DNA of 64,000 bases. Source: Myxococcus sp. CA023. GTDB taxonomy: Bacteria; Myxococcota; Myxococcia; Myxococcales; Myxococcaceae. Location of the stretch: NCBI RefSeq assembly GCF_010998615.1, contig NZ_JAAEAH010000041.1, positions 1 through 64,000 on the forward strand, given 5' to 3'. Both the position numbers and the translations under genes were made by a program. Of the stretch, positions 39,086-47,490 are shown one piece after another. The notes under the pieces are model-generated. The model worked only from the letters and a program-made list of their open reading frames with translations. It searched no databases and was not told where the DNA came from. Within the stretch, counting starts at the first letter, position 1, and each line of letters opens with the position of its first letter.

Positions 39086-39310
39086 AGGGGCCCTCGCATG
39101 CTGTGCATTGTGCAAGGTCAGAGCAGTCTCCCGAGGTGCGACGCTGGGATTCTTCAACCATCCTCCCACACGGCCGCGCAAGAAAATGCGCCCACGCCGC
39201 CAGACATGGGCCCACGTTGCAAAACCGACAGTCGCTGCCCACCCTTTCCGTGACCTGATGGACTGGGGGTGTGGAACGTGGCGAGCGAGGGGGAGCTGAA
39301 AGCAGGCGAC

Positions 39311-40294
39311 ATGGCGGCACCAGGGCTTCTGCTCCTGCCTCGCGGAGGCAGCCCGCGCCTGCTCGGACGCTCGCTGCTGGGGCAGCTCGGCCTGGAGGCG
39401 CTCCCCAGCCACGTGGGCTCCCTGCCGGAGCTCATGGCGGCGGCGGGCTTCCAGCGGCGCGCTGGTAGCGGCAGCCTCTGGGAGCGGGACGGCCAGGTGC
39501 TGATGGCGGGCGCGGAGACGCTGGAGGACGGCGCACTGCTGCTGTGGACGTCGCCCCTGGCGTGGGACGAGGCCGGGGTGCGCCGGCGCGTGCGCTACCT
39601 GTCCATGGCGTCGCATGACCTGCGCGGCTCACTGGCCAACGTGCGCTCGTACGCGGCCCTGCTGCTCAACGGCCGCGTGCCCCTGGAGGCCAAGGTGCAG
39701 CGCGGCCTGGAGACCATCCTCCGCAACGCGGACCGCTCGCTGGCCTTCTCCCAGGACTTCTTCGACGCCAGCCGGGCGGACCTGGGCTCCCTGCCCTGCG
39801 AGCAGGAGCGCCAATCCCTGCTGCCCCTGCTGGACGCGGCGGTGGAGCGGCAGCGCGCCGCGGCCTCAGCGGCCCAGGTGGCGCTCGTGTTGGGCCTGAA
39901 TCCGGCACAGGCGGTGCCCGAGGTCATCGTGGACGGGGCCCGCATCCAACACGCCGTGGAGTCGTTCATTCAGTACCAGTTGGCCCGCGCCCAACCGGGT
40001 GAGGTCATCCGCTTGGGCATCCGCGACTTCGCTCCCCGGGTGCGCGTGGAGGTCCGCCGGGACGGGGCACCCCTGACGGAGGAGGACGCCGCCGCCGTCT
40101 TCCAGCGCGAGGAGCGCGCCTTCCGGGAGAAGCGGCTGGAGGACCCCTTGCGCGTCTACCTGGCCCGGCAGGAGGTGGAGGCCCACGGGGGCAGCGTGGG
40201 CGTCGAGTCGGACCAAGGTGGCAGCACCCTCTTCCTCACCCTGCCCCAGGCCCCCGTCGCGGCGCTCGGTTCTCCAGCAACCATGCAGGCTTGA
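39311..40294 (+). CDS. Histidine kinase-like protein with degenerate ATP site
   Basis: 327 residues from ATG 39311; GTG 39269 in frame is possible and neither has a strong ribosome site. An N-terminal ~95-residue sensor-like region is followed by a dimerisation helix with H102 in MASHDLRGSLANV, a good H-box. The ATPase part is weak: the N-box asparagines are missing (IQHAVESFIQYQLARA), the G1 box is reduced to RRDGAPLTEED, and only the G2-like end GGSTLFLTLP looks normal. It may be a non-catalytic scaffold or phosphotransfer module. No membrane segment. Divergent from the receiver gene. Confidence 0.75.
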   Translation: MAAPGLLLLPRGGSPRLLGRSLLGQLGLEALPSHVGSLPELMAAAGFQRRAGSGSLWERDGQVLMAGAETLEDGALLLWTSPLAWDEAGVRRRVRYLSMASHDLRGSLANVRSYAALLLNGRVPLEAKVQRGLETILRNADRSLAFSQDFFDASRADLGSLPCEQERQSLLPLLDAAVERQRAAASAAQVALVLGLNPAQAVPEVIVDGARIQHAVESFIQYQLARAQPGEVIRLGIRDFAPRVRVEVRRDGAPLTEEDAAAVFQREERAFREKRLEDPLRVYLARQEVEAHGGSVGVESDQGGSTLFLTLPQAPVAALGSPATMQA

Positions 40295-40370
40295 ATCGCC
40301 CGCCGGTCTTGCTGGCGGTCGGCGGCGCCCATCGGTATGCTCTTTGGCGTCTTCGCGAAGGAGCCGAGTG

Positions 40371-40616
40371 ATGGGTTTGAAGGGAATGGAAATCCTGCTG
40401 ATCATGGGGGTGCTGCTGCTCCTGTTCGGAGCGTCGCGCCTGCCACAGCTGGGCTCTTCGCTGGGAAGTGCGATCCGCAACTTCAAGCGCGGCTTTGGCG
40501 GTGAGGGCGAGGAAGCAGCGGCCCCTGGGGACAAGAAGGGCTCCGGGACGCTCTCCAGCAGCACCGGCGTGCAGAACGACGTCACCAAGAGCCAGACGCC
40601 CAGCGGCCACGTCTGA
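40371..40616 (+). CDS. tatA: Sec-independent translocase subunit TatA/TatE
   Basis: 81 residues. A short N-terminal transmembrane helix (MEILLIMGVLLLLFG) leads into the family hinge FGASRLPQLGSSLG and the amphipathic helix AIRNFKRGFGG, then a flexible polar tail. It forms the protein-conducting part of the twin-arginine pathway, which exports folded proteins. Ribosome site AAGGAG 7 bases before ATG 40371. No tatB or tatC next to it; they must lie elsewhere. A terminator follows. Confidence 0.95.
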   Translation: MGLKGMEILLIMGVLLLLFGASRLPQLGSSLGSAIRNFKRGFGGEGEEAAAPGDKKGSGTLSSSTGVQNDVTKSQTPSGHV

Positions 40617-40673
40617 TCCGCCGCCGGGTGGCCGTGCCTCCCGGCAGGACGTGAGCAGTGCCCTGAAACGCGC

Positions 40674-40723
40674 AACGCCCGAGCCGCCCCCTGGAACAAG
40701 GGGTGGGCCGGGCGTTCGCTTTT
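40674..40723. terminator. Bidirectional terminator between tatA and acyl-CoA ligase
   Basis: The stem 40674-40690 with 40700-40716 has one 2x2 mismatch and a 9-base loop, and TTTT follows at 40720-40723. It sits between convergent genes; on the minus strand a shorter TTT follows. It is the most classical terminator in the window. Confidence 0.8.
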
Positions 40724-40744
40724 GCCCTGTGCGTGGCGTGGGCC

Positions 40745-42607
40745 TCAGTCGACCACGGTGGTGCCTTCGTACATCCGGTCGAGCTGCGCCTTGTACTTCT
40801 GGGTGCAGACCTTCCGCTTCACGCTGAGCTTGGGCGTCAGCTCCTCCGTCTCCTGGCTGAAGTCGTTCTCCAGCACGGTGAAGCGCTTGAGCGTGGCGTA
40901 GGGCGGCTGCTGCGTGTTGAGCTGATCCACCGCGGCCTTCACCGCCGCCTGGACCTCCGGACGACGGGCATTGTCCGCGTAGCTTCCCACGGGGGCGCCC
41001 TGGTCCAGGAGGAGCTTGCGCGCGCCCTCCTCCGACACGGTGATGAGCACCACCAGGTACGGCCGCTTGTCGCCGTACACCATGGCCTGACTGATGATGG
41101 CGTGCGTCTTGAGGGCGTTCTCAAGATTCTGCGGCGCCACGTTCTTCCCGCCCGCGGTGACGATGAGGTCCTTCTTGCGGTCGGTGATGCGCAGGTAGTT
41201 GTCCGCGTCCAGCTCGCCGATGTCACCGGTGTGGAACCAGTTCTCCGCGTCGATGGCCTCCGCCGTGGCCTCGGGGTTCTTGTAGTACCCCTTCATGACG
41301 GCCGGGCCGCGGATGAGGATTTCGCCGTCGGAGGCAATCATCACCTCCATGCCCGGCACGGGCGCGCCCACGCTGCCAATCTTGATCTTGTGCTCGCGAT
41401 TGACGGTGGTGCCGGCGCACGTCTCCGTCAGGCCGTAGCCCTCCAGCACCTTGAGGCCCAGCAGGTCGAAGAAGTAGCCGATCTTCGGCGACAGGGGCGC
41501 GCCGCCGGAGATGAACACGCGCATGTTGCCGCCCAGCTTCTCGCTGATGGCCGCGTGCACCTTGGAGAACACCAGCTTCTTCGCCAACGCGAAGCCCAGG
41601 GTGGCGTACTCGCGCCCCTGGCTGCGTGCCTCGACGTACTCGTCGAACAGCTTGAAGGCCCAGCGGAAGAGCCGGCCCTTGAGCCCCGGGGCCGCCGAGC
41701 CGTTGGCCACCACGTTGTTGTAGACCTTCTCGAAGACGCGCGGCACCGACGGCAGCACCGAGGGACGCGTCTCCACCAGGTTGGCGAGCAGCTTGTCCAC
41801 CGACTCCGCGACGACGAGCCGGTAACCCATGCTCAGCCAGGCGGCCTTCACCACCTGCGCGAAGACGTGCGCCAGCGGCAGGAACAGCATCACCGAGTCA
41901 GAAGGCACCATCATCCCCACCGACTGGGCGGCCTTCGCCTCGAAGGCCCAGTTGCGGTGCGTGAGGATGACGCCCTTGGGGTCCCCCGTGGTGCCGGACG
42001 TGTAGATGATGGTGGAGGTGTCCTCCATGGACACGCCCGCCACCCGCGCCTCGAAGTCGTCCGGACGGGCGGCGTGCTCGGCGCGGCCCTGGGCGACGAC
42101 GTCGGCGAGTGACAGCTCGGTGCCACCGGCGACGGGGCCCTCGAAGGCGACGATGCGGCGGAGCGCCGGACACTCCGCCAGCTTCTGGCGCAGGCGCGTG
42201 AGCCGGCCCGCCTGCCGGGCGTCCTTCTCGTCGTTGTCCACGAAGACGAGCGTCGTCTCGGAGTGGTTGAGGATGTACCGGCACTCATCCGGCGTGTTGG
42301 ACGCATAGATGGGGACGGTGATGGCCTGCGCGGCGCTGATGGCCACATCGCAGATGAGCCACTGCAGACTGGTGTTCGCGAAAATCGCCACCCGGTCCCC
42401 GGGCTTCACCCCCTGGGCAACCAGGCCCGCGGAGAGCGCTTTCACCTCGTCCAGGAACTGGGCGAAGGTGACGTCCTGCCAGCGGCCGTCCTTCTTGTGG
42501 CTTGCGCCCACCGTCGACGCGTTCTTCGCGCGCTGAATGAGCAGTTGGACCAGCGTCGCATCACCCCCCGCGGTAGCGGGAGCCGCTACCTGATTCTCTG
42601 CCCTCAT
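40745..42607 (-). CDS. Long-chain acyl-CoA synthetase (AMP-forming)
   Basis: 620 residues. ANL-family enzyme with the P-loop TIIYTSGTTGDPKGV, the A5-type motif GYGLTETCAG, TGDIGELDADNYLRITDRKKDLI and the conserved lysine region GKNVAPQNLE. It activates fatty acids to acyl-CoA with ATP through acyl-AMP. The eukaryote-like ACSL layout, with a long linker between motifs, fits long-chain substrates. Start ATG 42607 overlaps the stop of the TPR lipid-associated gene by 4 bases, so the two are cotranscribed. Confidence 0.92.
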   Translation of the reverse strand: MRAENQVAAPATAGGDATLVQLLIQRAKNASTVGASHKKDGRWQDVTFAQFLDEVKALSAGLVAQGVKPGDRVAIFANTSLQWLICDVAISAAQAITVPIYASNTPDECRYILNHSETTLVFVDNDEKDARQAGRLTRLRQKLAECPALRRIVAFEGPVAGGTELSLADVVAQGRAEHAARPDDFEARVAGVSMEDTSTIIYTSGTTGDPKGVILTHRNWAFEAKAAQSVGMMVPSDSVMLFLPLAHVFAQVVKAAWLSMGYRLVVAESVDKLLANLVETRPSVLPSVPRVFEKVYNNVVANGSAAPGLKGRLFRWAFKLFDEYVEARSQGREYATLGFALAKKLVFSKVHAAISEKLGGNMRVFISGGAPLSPKIGYFFDLLGLKVLEGYGLTETCAGTTVNREHKIKIGSVGAPVPGMEVMIASDGEILIRGPAVMKGYYKNPEATAEAIDAENWFHTGDIGELDADNYLRITDRKKDLIVTAGGKNVAPQNLENALKTHAIISQAMVYGDKRPYLVVLITVSEEGARKLLLDQGAPVGSYADNARRPEVQAAVKAAVDQLNTQQPPYATLKRFTVLENDFSQETEELTPKLSVKRKVCTQKYKAQLDRMYEGTTVVD

Positions 42608-43344
42608 CTGAGCTCCTTCTCGATATCGGCTTCGACTTTCTTGGACCACTCCTGCACGCGCCGCCCTTCCGCGGGGTCGTACGCGATGCTGCCTTGCTTC
42701 ACCTTTTGAATGGCCTCGCGCGCCTTCGCGGCCTTGCCGTCCTTGAGGAGCGTCTCCGCCAGGAAGTAGTAGGCGCGCAGCATGTGCGGGTGCTTCGCGA
42801 TGGACTTTTCGTAGAGGCTGGCGGACTTCGCCAGGTCGCGCTTGGGCCAGGGCAGCTCGTAGTGGTAACGGCCCTTGGCCAGCAGCGGCGCGCCCCGGTC
42901 GTAACCCGGGTCAATCTGGATGGCCTTGTCGAGCCGCTCGTTGAACTTGCCCTCGAGCCCCTCGCCCAGCGCCTTCATGATGCCCACGGCCTGGGAGTAG
43001 GCGCCGATGCCGGTGGCCGCGTAGTAGTGGCCCTCCACCCGGGCGGGGTTGAGCTTCACTGCCTTCTCACCCCAATCCCACGTCTGACGGCCCAGCACCT
43101 TCTTGAGCTTCTCGTTGGCCGCCCCGTCCGCCTGCCACTGGAGGATGCGCGCCTTGCGCCAGACCAGCTCGTAATCCTCCGGCGCGGCGTCCAGCGCCGT
43201 CTTCAAGGCACCCTCGTAGGCCTTCTCCCCACCGGACTCGCCGCGCTTCGCGTACAGCGCGTCAAGCTCGGACAGCAGGGAGGCCTCAGCCCCCCAGGCA
43301 GGCAGGCTCAGGAGGAGGCTCAAAGCAAATGAAATCAAGCGCAT
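42604..43344 (-). CDS. Exported TatT-like TPR protein
   Basis: 246 residues from ATG 43344. A signal peptide (LISFALSLLLSLPAWGAEA) is followed by helical repeats resembling the TRAP-transporter T-component (TatT) family: HYYAATGIGAYSQAVG, ERLDKAIQIDPGYDRGAP, and ELPWPKRDLAKSASLYEK. TatT forms a periplasmic trimer that can bind hydrophobic ligands beside TRAP transporters. Here the partner is an acyl-CoA synthetase and no TRAP genes are nearby, so a link to fatty-acid uptake is inferred. Confidence 0.78.
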   Translation of the reverse strand: MRLISFALSLLLSLPAWGAEASLLSELDALYAKRGESGGEKAYEGALKTALDAAPEDYELVWRKARILQWQADGAANEKLKKVLGRQTWDWGEKAVKLNPARVEGHYYAATGIGAYSQAVGIMKALGEGLEGKFNERLDKAIQIDPGYDRGAPLLAKGRYHYELPWPKRDLAKSASLYEKSIAKHPHMLRAYYFLAETLLKDGKAAKAREAIQKVKQGSIAYDPAEGRRVQEWSKKVEADIEKELR

Positions 43345-43415
43345 AAGCGCCGGGCTTAGCACGCACTTTTGCCCGGTAGCAAACCATCGGCGGCCAACCA
43401 TCCGCCAAACGACAA

Positions 43416-43456
43416 GAGGCGGGAGCGGCCCGAAAAGACTCGGTCCGTCCCGCCTC
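43416..43456 (-). terminator. Terminator after the sigma factor gene
   Basis: A 9-bp stem (43416-43424 with 43448-43456) continues inward through CGG/CCG and CCGA/TCGG with a one-base bulge. It lies 42 bases beyond the minus-strand sigma gene and is followed on that strand by CTTGTCGTTT. It separates the sigma gene from the TatT-like gene downstream. Confidence 0.6.
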
Positions 43457-43498
43457 GATGACGCGCCCTCCCAGGTGGGACGGCTCCTGTTCGGGCGC

Positions 43499-44245
43499 TC
43501 ACGCGGCGTCGGCAGCCTGCTCGCCCAGGTGCTCCTCGTTCTCGTTGAACGCCGACAGGTAGCGCTCCAGGAAGTTCTTCGTCTTCAGCTCCACCTGACG
43601 CACGCGCTCGCGCGACACGCCCCACCGCTGGCCCAGCTCCTCCAGCGTCAGTGGCTTGTCCTGCGTCAGCCGCTCCGTGAGGATGTCCCAGCCCAGATCA
43701 CCAATGCGCTTGCGCACCTTGGCGAGCGCCTCCTGAATCTCCGTGTCCTGCTCGTGCGACAGGTACACCTGCTGAGGCGAAGGGCTGTTGTCCTCCAGCC
43801 GGTCGAGGAAGGTCGTCTCGCCGTCCTCGTCGATGGTGGCGTCCAGCGAGAAGTCCACCATGCTGCCGCGCTCGGCCTCACCACCGCGCACCTGGCTGCG
43901 GTTGTCCTTCAGGTACCGGGTGATGTAGGCGCGAATCCACCACACCGCGTAGGTGGCGAAGCGCACGTTCTTCTTTGGATCGAAGTGCTCGATCGCCTTC
44001 ATGAGACCAACGTTGCCCTCCTGGATGAGGTCATCCAGTCGCGCGCCGCGATTGGCGAACTTCTTCGCCACGGCGACAACGAAGGCCAGATTGGAGCTGG
44101 CAAGCGTCTGCCGCGCGGACTCGTCACCCTTGCGGGCGCGGCGCGCAAGCTCGTACTCCTGCTCACGCGTCAGCTGCTGGTGCCCGCCCAGGTTCCGAAG
44201 GTAGTGCGACAGGCCTTCGGCTGCGTACTTCGTCGAATTGGCCAT
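43499..44245 (-). CDS. RpoH-like alternative sigma-70 factor
   Basis: 248 residues. Region 2 is complete, from SNLAFVVAVAKKFANRG through DLIQEGNVGLMKAIEHFDP to FATYAVWWIRAYITRYL, and region 4.2 ends in the helix-turn-helix WGVSRERVRQVE. The segment between them resembles RpoH (TFLDRLEDNSPSPQQ). The RpoH box (QRKLFFNLR-type) that should follow region 2.4 is absent and replaced by a short GGEAERG, making the protein ~35 residues shorter than E. coli RpoH. M. xanthus has several such factors (SigB, SigC and others) tied to development or stress; I cannot say which this matches. Confidence 0.85.
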   Translation of the reverse strand: MANSTKYAAEGLSHYLRNLGGHQQLTREQEYELARRARKGDESARQTLASSNLAFVVAVAKKFANRGARLDDLIQEGNVGLMKAIEHFDPKKNVRFATYAVWWIRAYITRYLKDNRSQVRGGEAERGSMVDFSLDATIDEDGETTFLDRLEDNSPSPQQVYLSHEQDTEIQEALAKVRKRIGDLGWDILTERLTQDKPLTLEELGQRWGVSRERVRQVELKTKNFLERYLSAFNENEEHLGEQAADAA

Positions 44246-44446
44246 GATTTCCCGTCCTCCGTTCGATGCCGGACGCGCTCTCCCCCCGCCGCCTCGCGTC
44301 CACCTGCAACTAAGACGCGCAACGAGCGAAAGGGTTTCTCATTCCAGGTCCGATTAGGCATTTCGCGCGACATTCCCAGCCCTTCCCACGCTTTGGACGG
44401 TAAGCCGCTCGACGCCGGGACAAAAACGAGCCGCGTCGGCCACGAA

Positions 44447-45865
44447 TCAAGAACGCATGAGCGCGGGGAAGATTTTCGAAGGGTTGAGCAACCCTGATGG
44501 ATCGAAGAAGGCCTTGAGCCTGCGCTGCAGGTCGATGAGCGCGGGAGACTGCTCCAGCGAAAGATATTCCCGCTTCGCGTAACCCACACCGTGCTCGCCT
44601 GTGATGGTACCGCCCAGTTCCACGGTCATCACCAGCATGCGCCGCAGGGCCTCATCCACCAGCGGCCGTTGGTGGGCGCCCTCGTAGAGGATGTTGGCGT
44701 GCAGGTTCCCGTCGCCCGCATGGCCATACGTAGCCACGGTGAGTCCCAACTCCGCGCCCATGGCCTTCAAGCGCTCGATGACCTCCGGAATCTTCGAGCG
44801 GGGCACGACGATGTCCTCGGAAATCTTGTGAGGCTTGAGAGCCCGGAGGGCTGGGGAAATCACCCTGCGCGCGGCCCAGAGCTTCTCGCGCTGGGAAGCA
44901 TCCTGGGCCACCAGCGTCTCGGTGGCGCCCTGACCGGCACAGATGTCACCCAACTGAGACAGCTCAGCGAGCAAGCCCTCGCGGCCGTTGCCGTCCACCT
45001 CTACGATGACAGCGGAACCCGCGCCCGGAGGGAACTGGAAGCCGCGGCCGTTCACCGCCCGCAGGGCCACGTCATCGATGAGTTCCAGGCAACGCGGGAG
45101 GATGCCCGCGGCCAGCACGGCGGACACCGCGCGCGCGGCGTGCAGCACGGACGGAAACACCACCAGAGCCGTCAGCACCTCGCGCGGCAGCGGGATGAGC
45201 TGGACGGTGATTTCGGTGGCGACCCCCAGCGTGCCCTCTGAGCCGACGAAGAGGCCCACCAGGTCATACCCCGCCACGCCCTTGATGGTGCGCCGGCCCA
45301 CCCGCACCACCTCGCCGTCCGGGAGCACCCACTCCAACCCGATGACGTAGTCGCGCGTGACACCGTATTTGAGCGCGCGGGGCCCACCGGCGTTCTCCGC
45401 CACGTTGCCGCCCAGCGTGCACACCTCCCAGGAGTTCGGGTCCGGTGGATAGAAGAGCCCTACCGCTTCCACGGCCTTCATCAGGTCGCCGGTGATGACG
45501 CCGGGCTGCACCACCGCGGTGAGGTCCTCGGGGGAGATGGAGAGGATGCGGTTCATCCGCTCCAGGCTCACCGCCACCCCACCGTGCAAGGGCAGCGAGC
45601 CGCCGCTCTTGCCGCTGCGCGCACCACAGGGGGTGAAGGGCACGCCGTGCACCGCGCACGCCTTGAAGACCTGCGACACCTGTCGCGTGTCCGCGGGGAA
45701 GACGACGAGGTCGGGCGCGTGGACGCCACTGTCGGACTCGTCACGGGCGTAGGCGGCCAGCGCGGCGTCATCCACGCGCAGCTGCTCCGGAGCCAGAACG
45801 GCGGCCAGCGCCTCGCGCACGCGGGCCACGCGCCTGGGCCCCACTCGCGGCAGGGGCGCGCTCAT
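44447..45865 (-). CDS. FAD-linked oxidase, GlcD/lactate dehydrogenase type
   Basis: 472 residues from ATG 45865, which overlaps the folE stop by 4 bases. PCMH-type FAD domain with TPCGARSGKSGGSLP, PDPNSWEVCTLGGNVAENAGG and FVGSEGTLGVATE. The C-terminal domain has the His/Glu-rich active-site strings YGHAGDGNLHANI and GTITGEHGVG. These oxidise 2-hydroxy acids such as glycolate or D-lactate and pass electrons to quinone or an Fe-S subunit. No glcE or glcF lies next to it. The upstream Rieske protein could be an electron partner, by inference. Confidence 0.88.
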   Translation of the reverse strand: MSAPLPRVGPRRVARVREALAAVLAPEQLRVDDAALAAYARDESDSGVHAPDLVVFPADTRQVSQVFKACAVHGVPFTPCGARSGKSGGSLPLHGGVAVSLERMNRILSISPEDLTAVVQPGVITGDLMKAVEAVGLFYPPDPNSWEVCTLGGNVAENAGGPRALKYGVTRDYVIGLEWVLPDGEVVRVGRRTIKGVAGYDLVGLFVGSEGTLGVATEITVQLIPLPREVLTALVVFPSVLHAARAVSAVLAAGILPRCLELIDDVALRAVNGRGFQFPPGAGSAVIVEVDGNGREGLLAELSQLGDICAGQGATETLVAQDASQREKLWAARRVISPALRALKPHKISEDIVVPRSKIPEVIERLKAMGAELGLTVATYGHAGDGNLHANILYEGAHQRPLVDEALRRMLVMTVELGGTITGEHGVGYAKREYLSLEQSPALIDLQRRLKAFFDPSGLLNPSKIFPALMRS

Positions 45866-46491
45866 CGCCGGGCCCCCAACCGGGCCCACAGCTCACGGCG
45901 CAGGGGGCCGTCGCGCCGCAGGGTGCCTTCATAGGCCTCCGCGTGGGTGACGGCGTCGCGCTGCTTGTCCCCGCGCAGGCGCAGGCACGCCTGCTCCGCC
46001 TCGATGATGCATGCGGTGGCGGGGCTGCCCAGCACCTGGGCCAGGGAACGCGCCACTTCCCGCGCCATGTCTTCCTGAAGGATGAGCCGGTGCGCGAAGC
46101 AGTCCACCAGCGATGACAGCCGGCCAAAGCCCACCACCCGCTTGCCCGGCACGTAGGCCACGTGGGCCCGCCCGGTGAGCGGCAGCAGGTGGTGCGGACA
46201 CATGGAGTGGAAGCGCAGGTCCGTCACCACCACCAGCTCGCCGGAGGAGCCCGGCGGCGCGGGGAACGTCTCCCCCAGCGCCTGCTCTGGGGTGCGGCTG
46301 TAGCCGTCGAGGAACTCGGCCGTCCAGGCTTCGGCCACGCGCGCGGGGGTGTCCGCGAGGTGGACGTCCTGGAGGTTCAGACCGGCGGCGCGCAGGAAGT
46401 CCGCCACGGCACGCGCCATGGCCGAGGTATCGGGGACAGCGGCGGGGGCGGCAGCGGCAGGGGCTTTGCGGCGGGCTCGGGACGAAGTCAC
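45862..46491 (-). CDS. folE: GTP cyclohydrolase I
   Basis: 209 residues from GTG 46491; a GTG at 46521 in frame is less likely. An Ala-rich N-terminal extension of ~20 residues precedes the T-fold core. The zinc ligands are in SMCPHHLLP and in ACLRLRGDK, and the catalytic region GFGRLSSLVDCFAHRLILQE is intact, so this is the zinc-dependent type IA enzyme. It makes dihydroneopterin triphosphate for folate or tetrahydrobiopterin. It lies 30 bases after the Rieske gene. The zinc requirement is notable next to a zinc-type uptake operon. Confidence 0.92.
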   Translation of the reverse strand: MTSSRARRKAPAAAAPAAVPDTSAMARAVADFLRAAGLNLQDVHLADTPARVAEAWTAEFLDGYSRTPEQALGETFPAPPGSSGELVVVTDLRFHSMCPHHLLPLTGRAHVAYVPGKRVVGFGRLSSLVDCFAHRLILQEDMAREVARSLAQVLGSPATACIIEAEQACLRLRGDKQRDAVTHAEAYEGTLRRDGPLRRELWARLGARR

Positions 46492-46521
46492 AGTGGAATC
46501 GCTCCTGGAAGGGGCCGGCAC

Positions 46522-46863
46522 TCAGGGGGCGTGGACCCTACCTGATGCGGCCACGAGGATGTGCTGTCCCTGCACACGCACCGCATAGGTGCGGACCTGC
46601 ACCCCCGGATGCCGCGGGCACTGCCCCGTCCGGACGTCGAACGGCCAAGTGTGCAACGGACAGTGCACCACGTATCCCACCAGGTCCCCCTCGGACAGGG
46701 GCCCGGCCCGGTGGGGGCATGCGTCCGCCACCGCATGGAGCTCCCCATTCACGCGGAAGAGGGCCACCGCGACACCGTCCACCTGCACCACCGCGCGGCC
46801 CCGCGCGTCGAGTACGTCCAGCGTCGCCACTGGAATGAATCCTCCGTCCATCTGTCCGTTCAT
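46522..46863 (-). CDS. Rieske [2Fe-2S] ferredoxin, NirD-like
   Basis: 113 residues from ATG 46863 (ATG 46851 is possible). The cluster ligands are C-x-H in ACPHRAGPLSEG and C-x2-H in CPLHTWPFD, with the usual spacing of a small soluble Rieske protein. It resembles NirD-type or dioxygenase ferredoxins, which deliver electrons. No nitrite reductase or oxygenase is adjacent. It is first in a unit with folE and a GlcD-like oxidase, transcribed away from the zinc operon. Confidence 0.88.
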   Translation of the reverse strand: MNGQMDGGFIPVATLDVLDARGRAVVQVDGVAVALFRVNGELHAVADACPHRAGPLSEGDLVGYVVHCPLHTWPFDVRTGQCPRHPGVQVRTYAVRVQGQHILVAASGRVHAP

Positions 46864-46935
46864 CCCGATGTTCCCCAACGCCCGGCCGGGGCCGACACAT
46901 CCCCACCCGGACGAAACAGAGCGTGATACCGTCCC

Positions 46936-46964
46936 TTGACACCCGCCGTGCCGCGTCATTAGAG
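46936..46964 (+). promoter_or_regulatory. Candidate promoter of the zinc uptake operon
   Basis: A perfect TTGACA at 46936-46941 is followed 17 bases later by a weak TTAGAG (59-64 in the same line of sequence). It lies 24 bases before the first gene of the znu operon, so the leader would be very short. The 124-base gap between the divergent operons shows no clear Zur-type palindrome to my eye. Confidence 0.35.
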
Positions 46965-46987
46965 CACCCGGGCAACCGCCCCTTCCG

Positions 46988-47413
46988 ATGAATCAGCGAG
47001 CCCACACCTTCGCCCGCTGCACCGCGACGCTGCTCGTCGCGCTGTGGCTGTGTCAGCCGCTGGACGCGCTGATGCACGCGAGGGACGAGCACGCGCACCG
47101 GTTCTGTCCGCAGCATCAGACGTTCGAGGAGACAGCGCTCGGCACGGGCGCGCGGCTGTCCCGGCTCGCCATCGAGCAGAGTCCGCAGCTGTCCGCCCTG
47201 CCCGAAGCCGTCACGGACTCGGCCGCCCTCACCCATGAGGAATGTCCGCTGGTGACGTCCGGCTCCCGCCCGGAGCTCCTGACGCCCTACCGCACGACAC
47301 TGGTGCTGACGCTGCTCGCCGTGAGCCGTCCGGCCACCGCGCCGCCTCGCGTCCAGGCCCCCCTCTCCATCCTCGATACCGCCCCCAAGGCCTCTCCTCC
47401 CGCGCACGCGTGA
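46988..47413 (+). CDS. Small membrane-anchored His/Cys protein at the head of the zinc operon
   Basis: 141 residues. An N-terminal hydrophobic segment (TATLLVALWLCQPLDALMH) is followed by a His-rich patch (HARDEHAHRFCPQHQTF) and a Pro-rich tail ending APKASPPAHA. It resembles small DUF2946-like proteins that sit beside metal-uptake genes. A paralogue at 56664-57098 shares the layout and the ending APKASPP. A role in metal handling at the membrane is inferred from the His cluster and the operon. Confidence 0.7.
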   Translation: MNQRAHTFARCTATLLVALWLCQPLDALMHARDEHAHRFCPQHQTFEETALGTGARLSRLAIEQSPQLSALPEAVTDSAALTHEECPLVTSGSRPELLTPYRTTLVLTLLAVSRPATAPPRVQAPLSILDTAPKASPPAHA

Positions 47414-47490
47414 CGTGCGTCGTCCGAGGTCTTTCAGGTCATTGGTGGGCGTGACCGCTTCGCGGCCGCCCCGTTCGAGGAGCATTCCAG

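Noticed and set aside
46864-46987. Zur box between the zinc and folE operons
   Set aside because: No convincing palindrome of the TGTTATA-type found by eye; only a weak promoter is listed.
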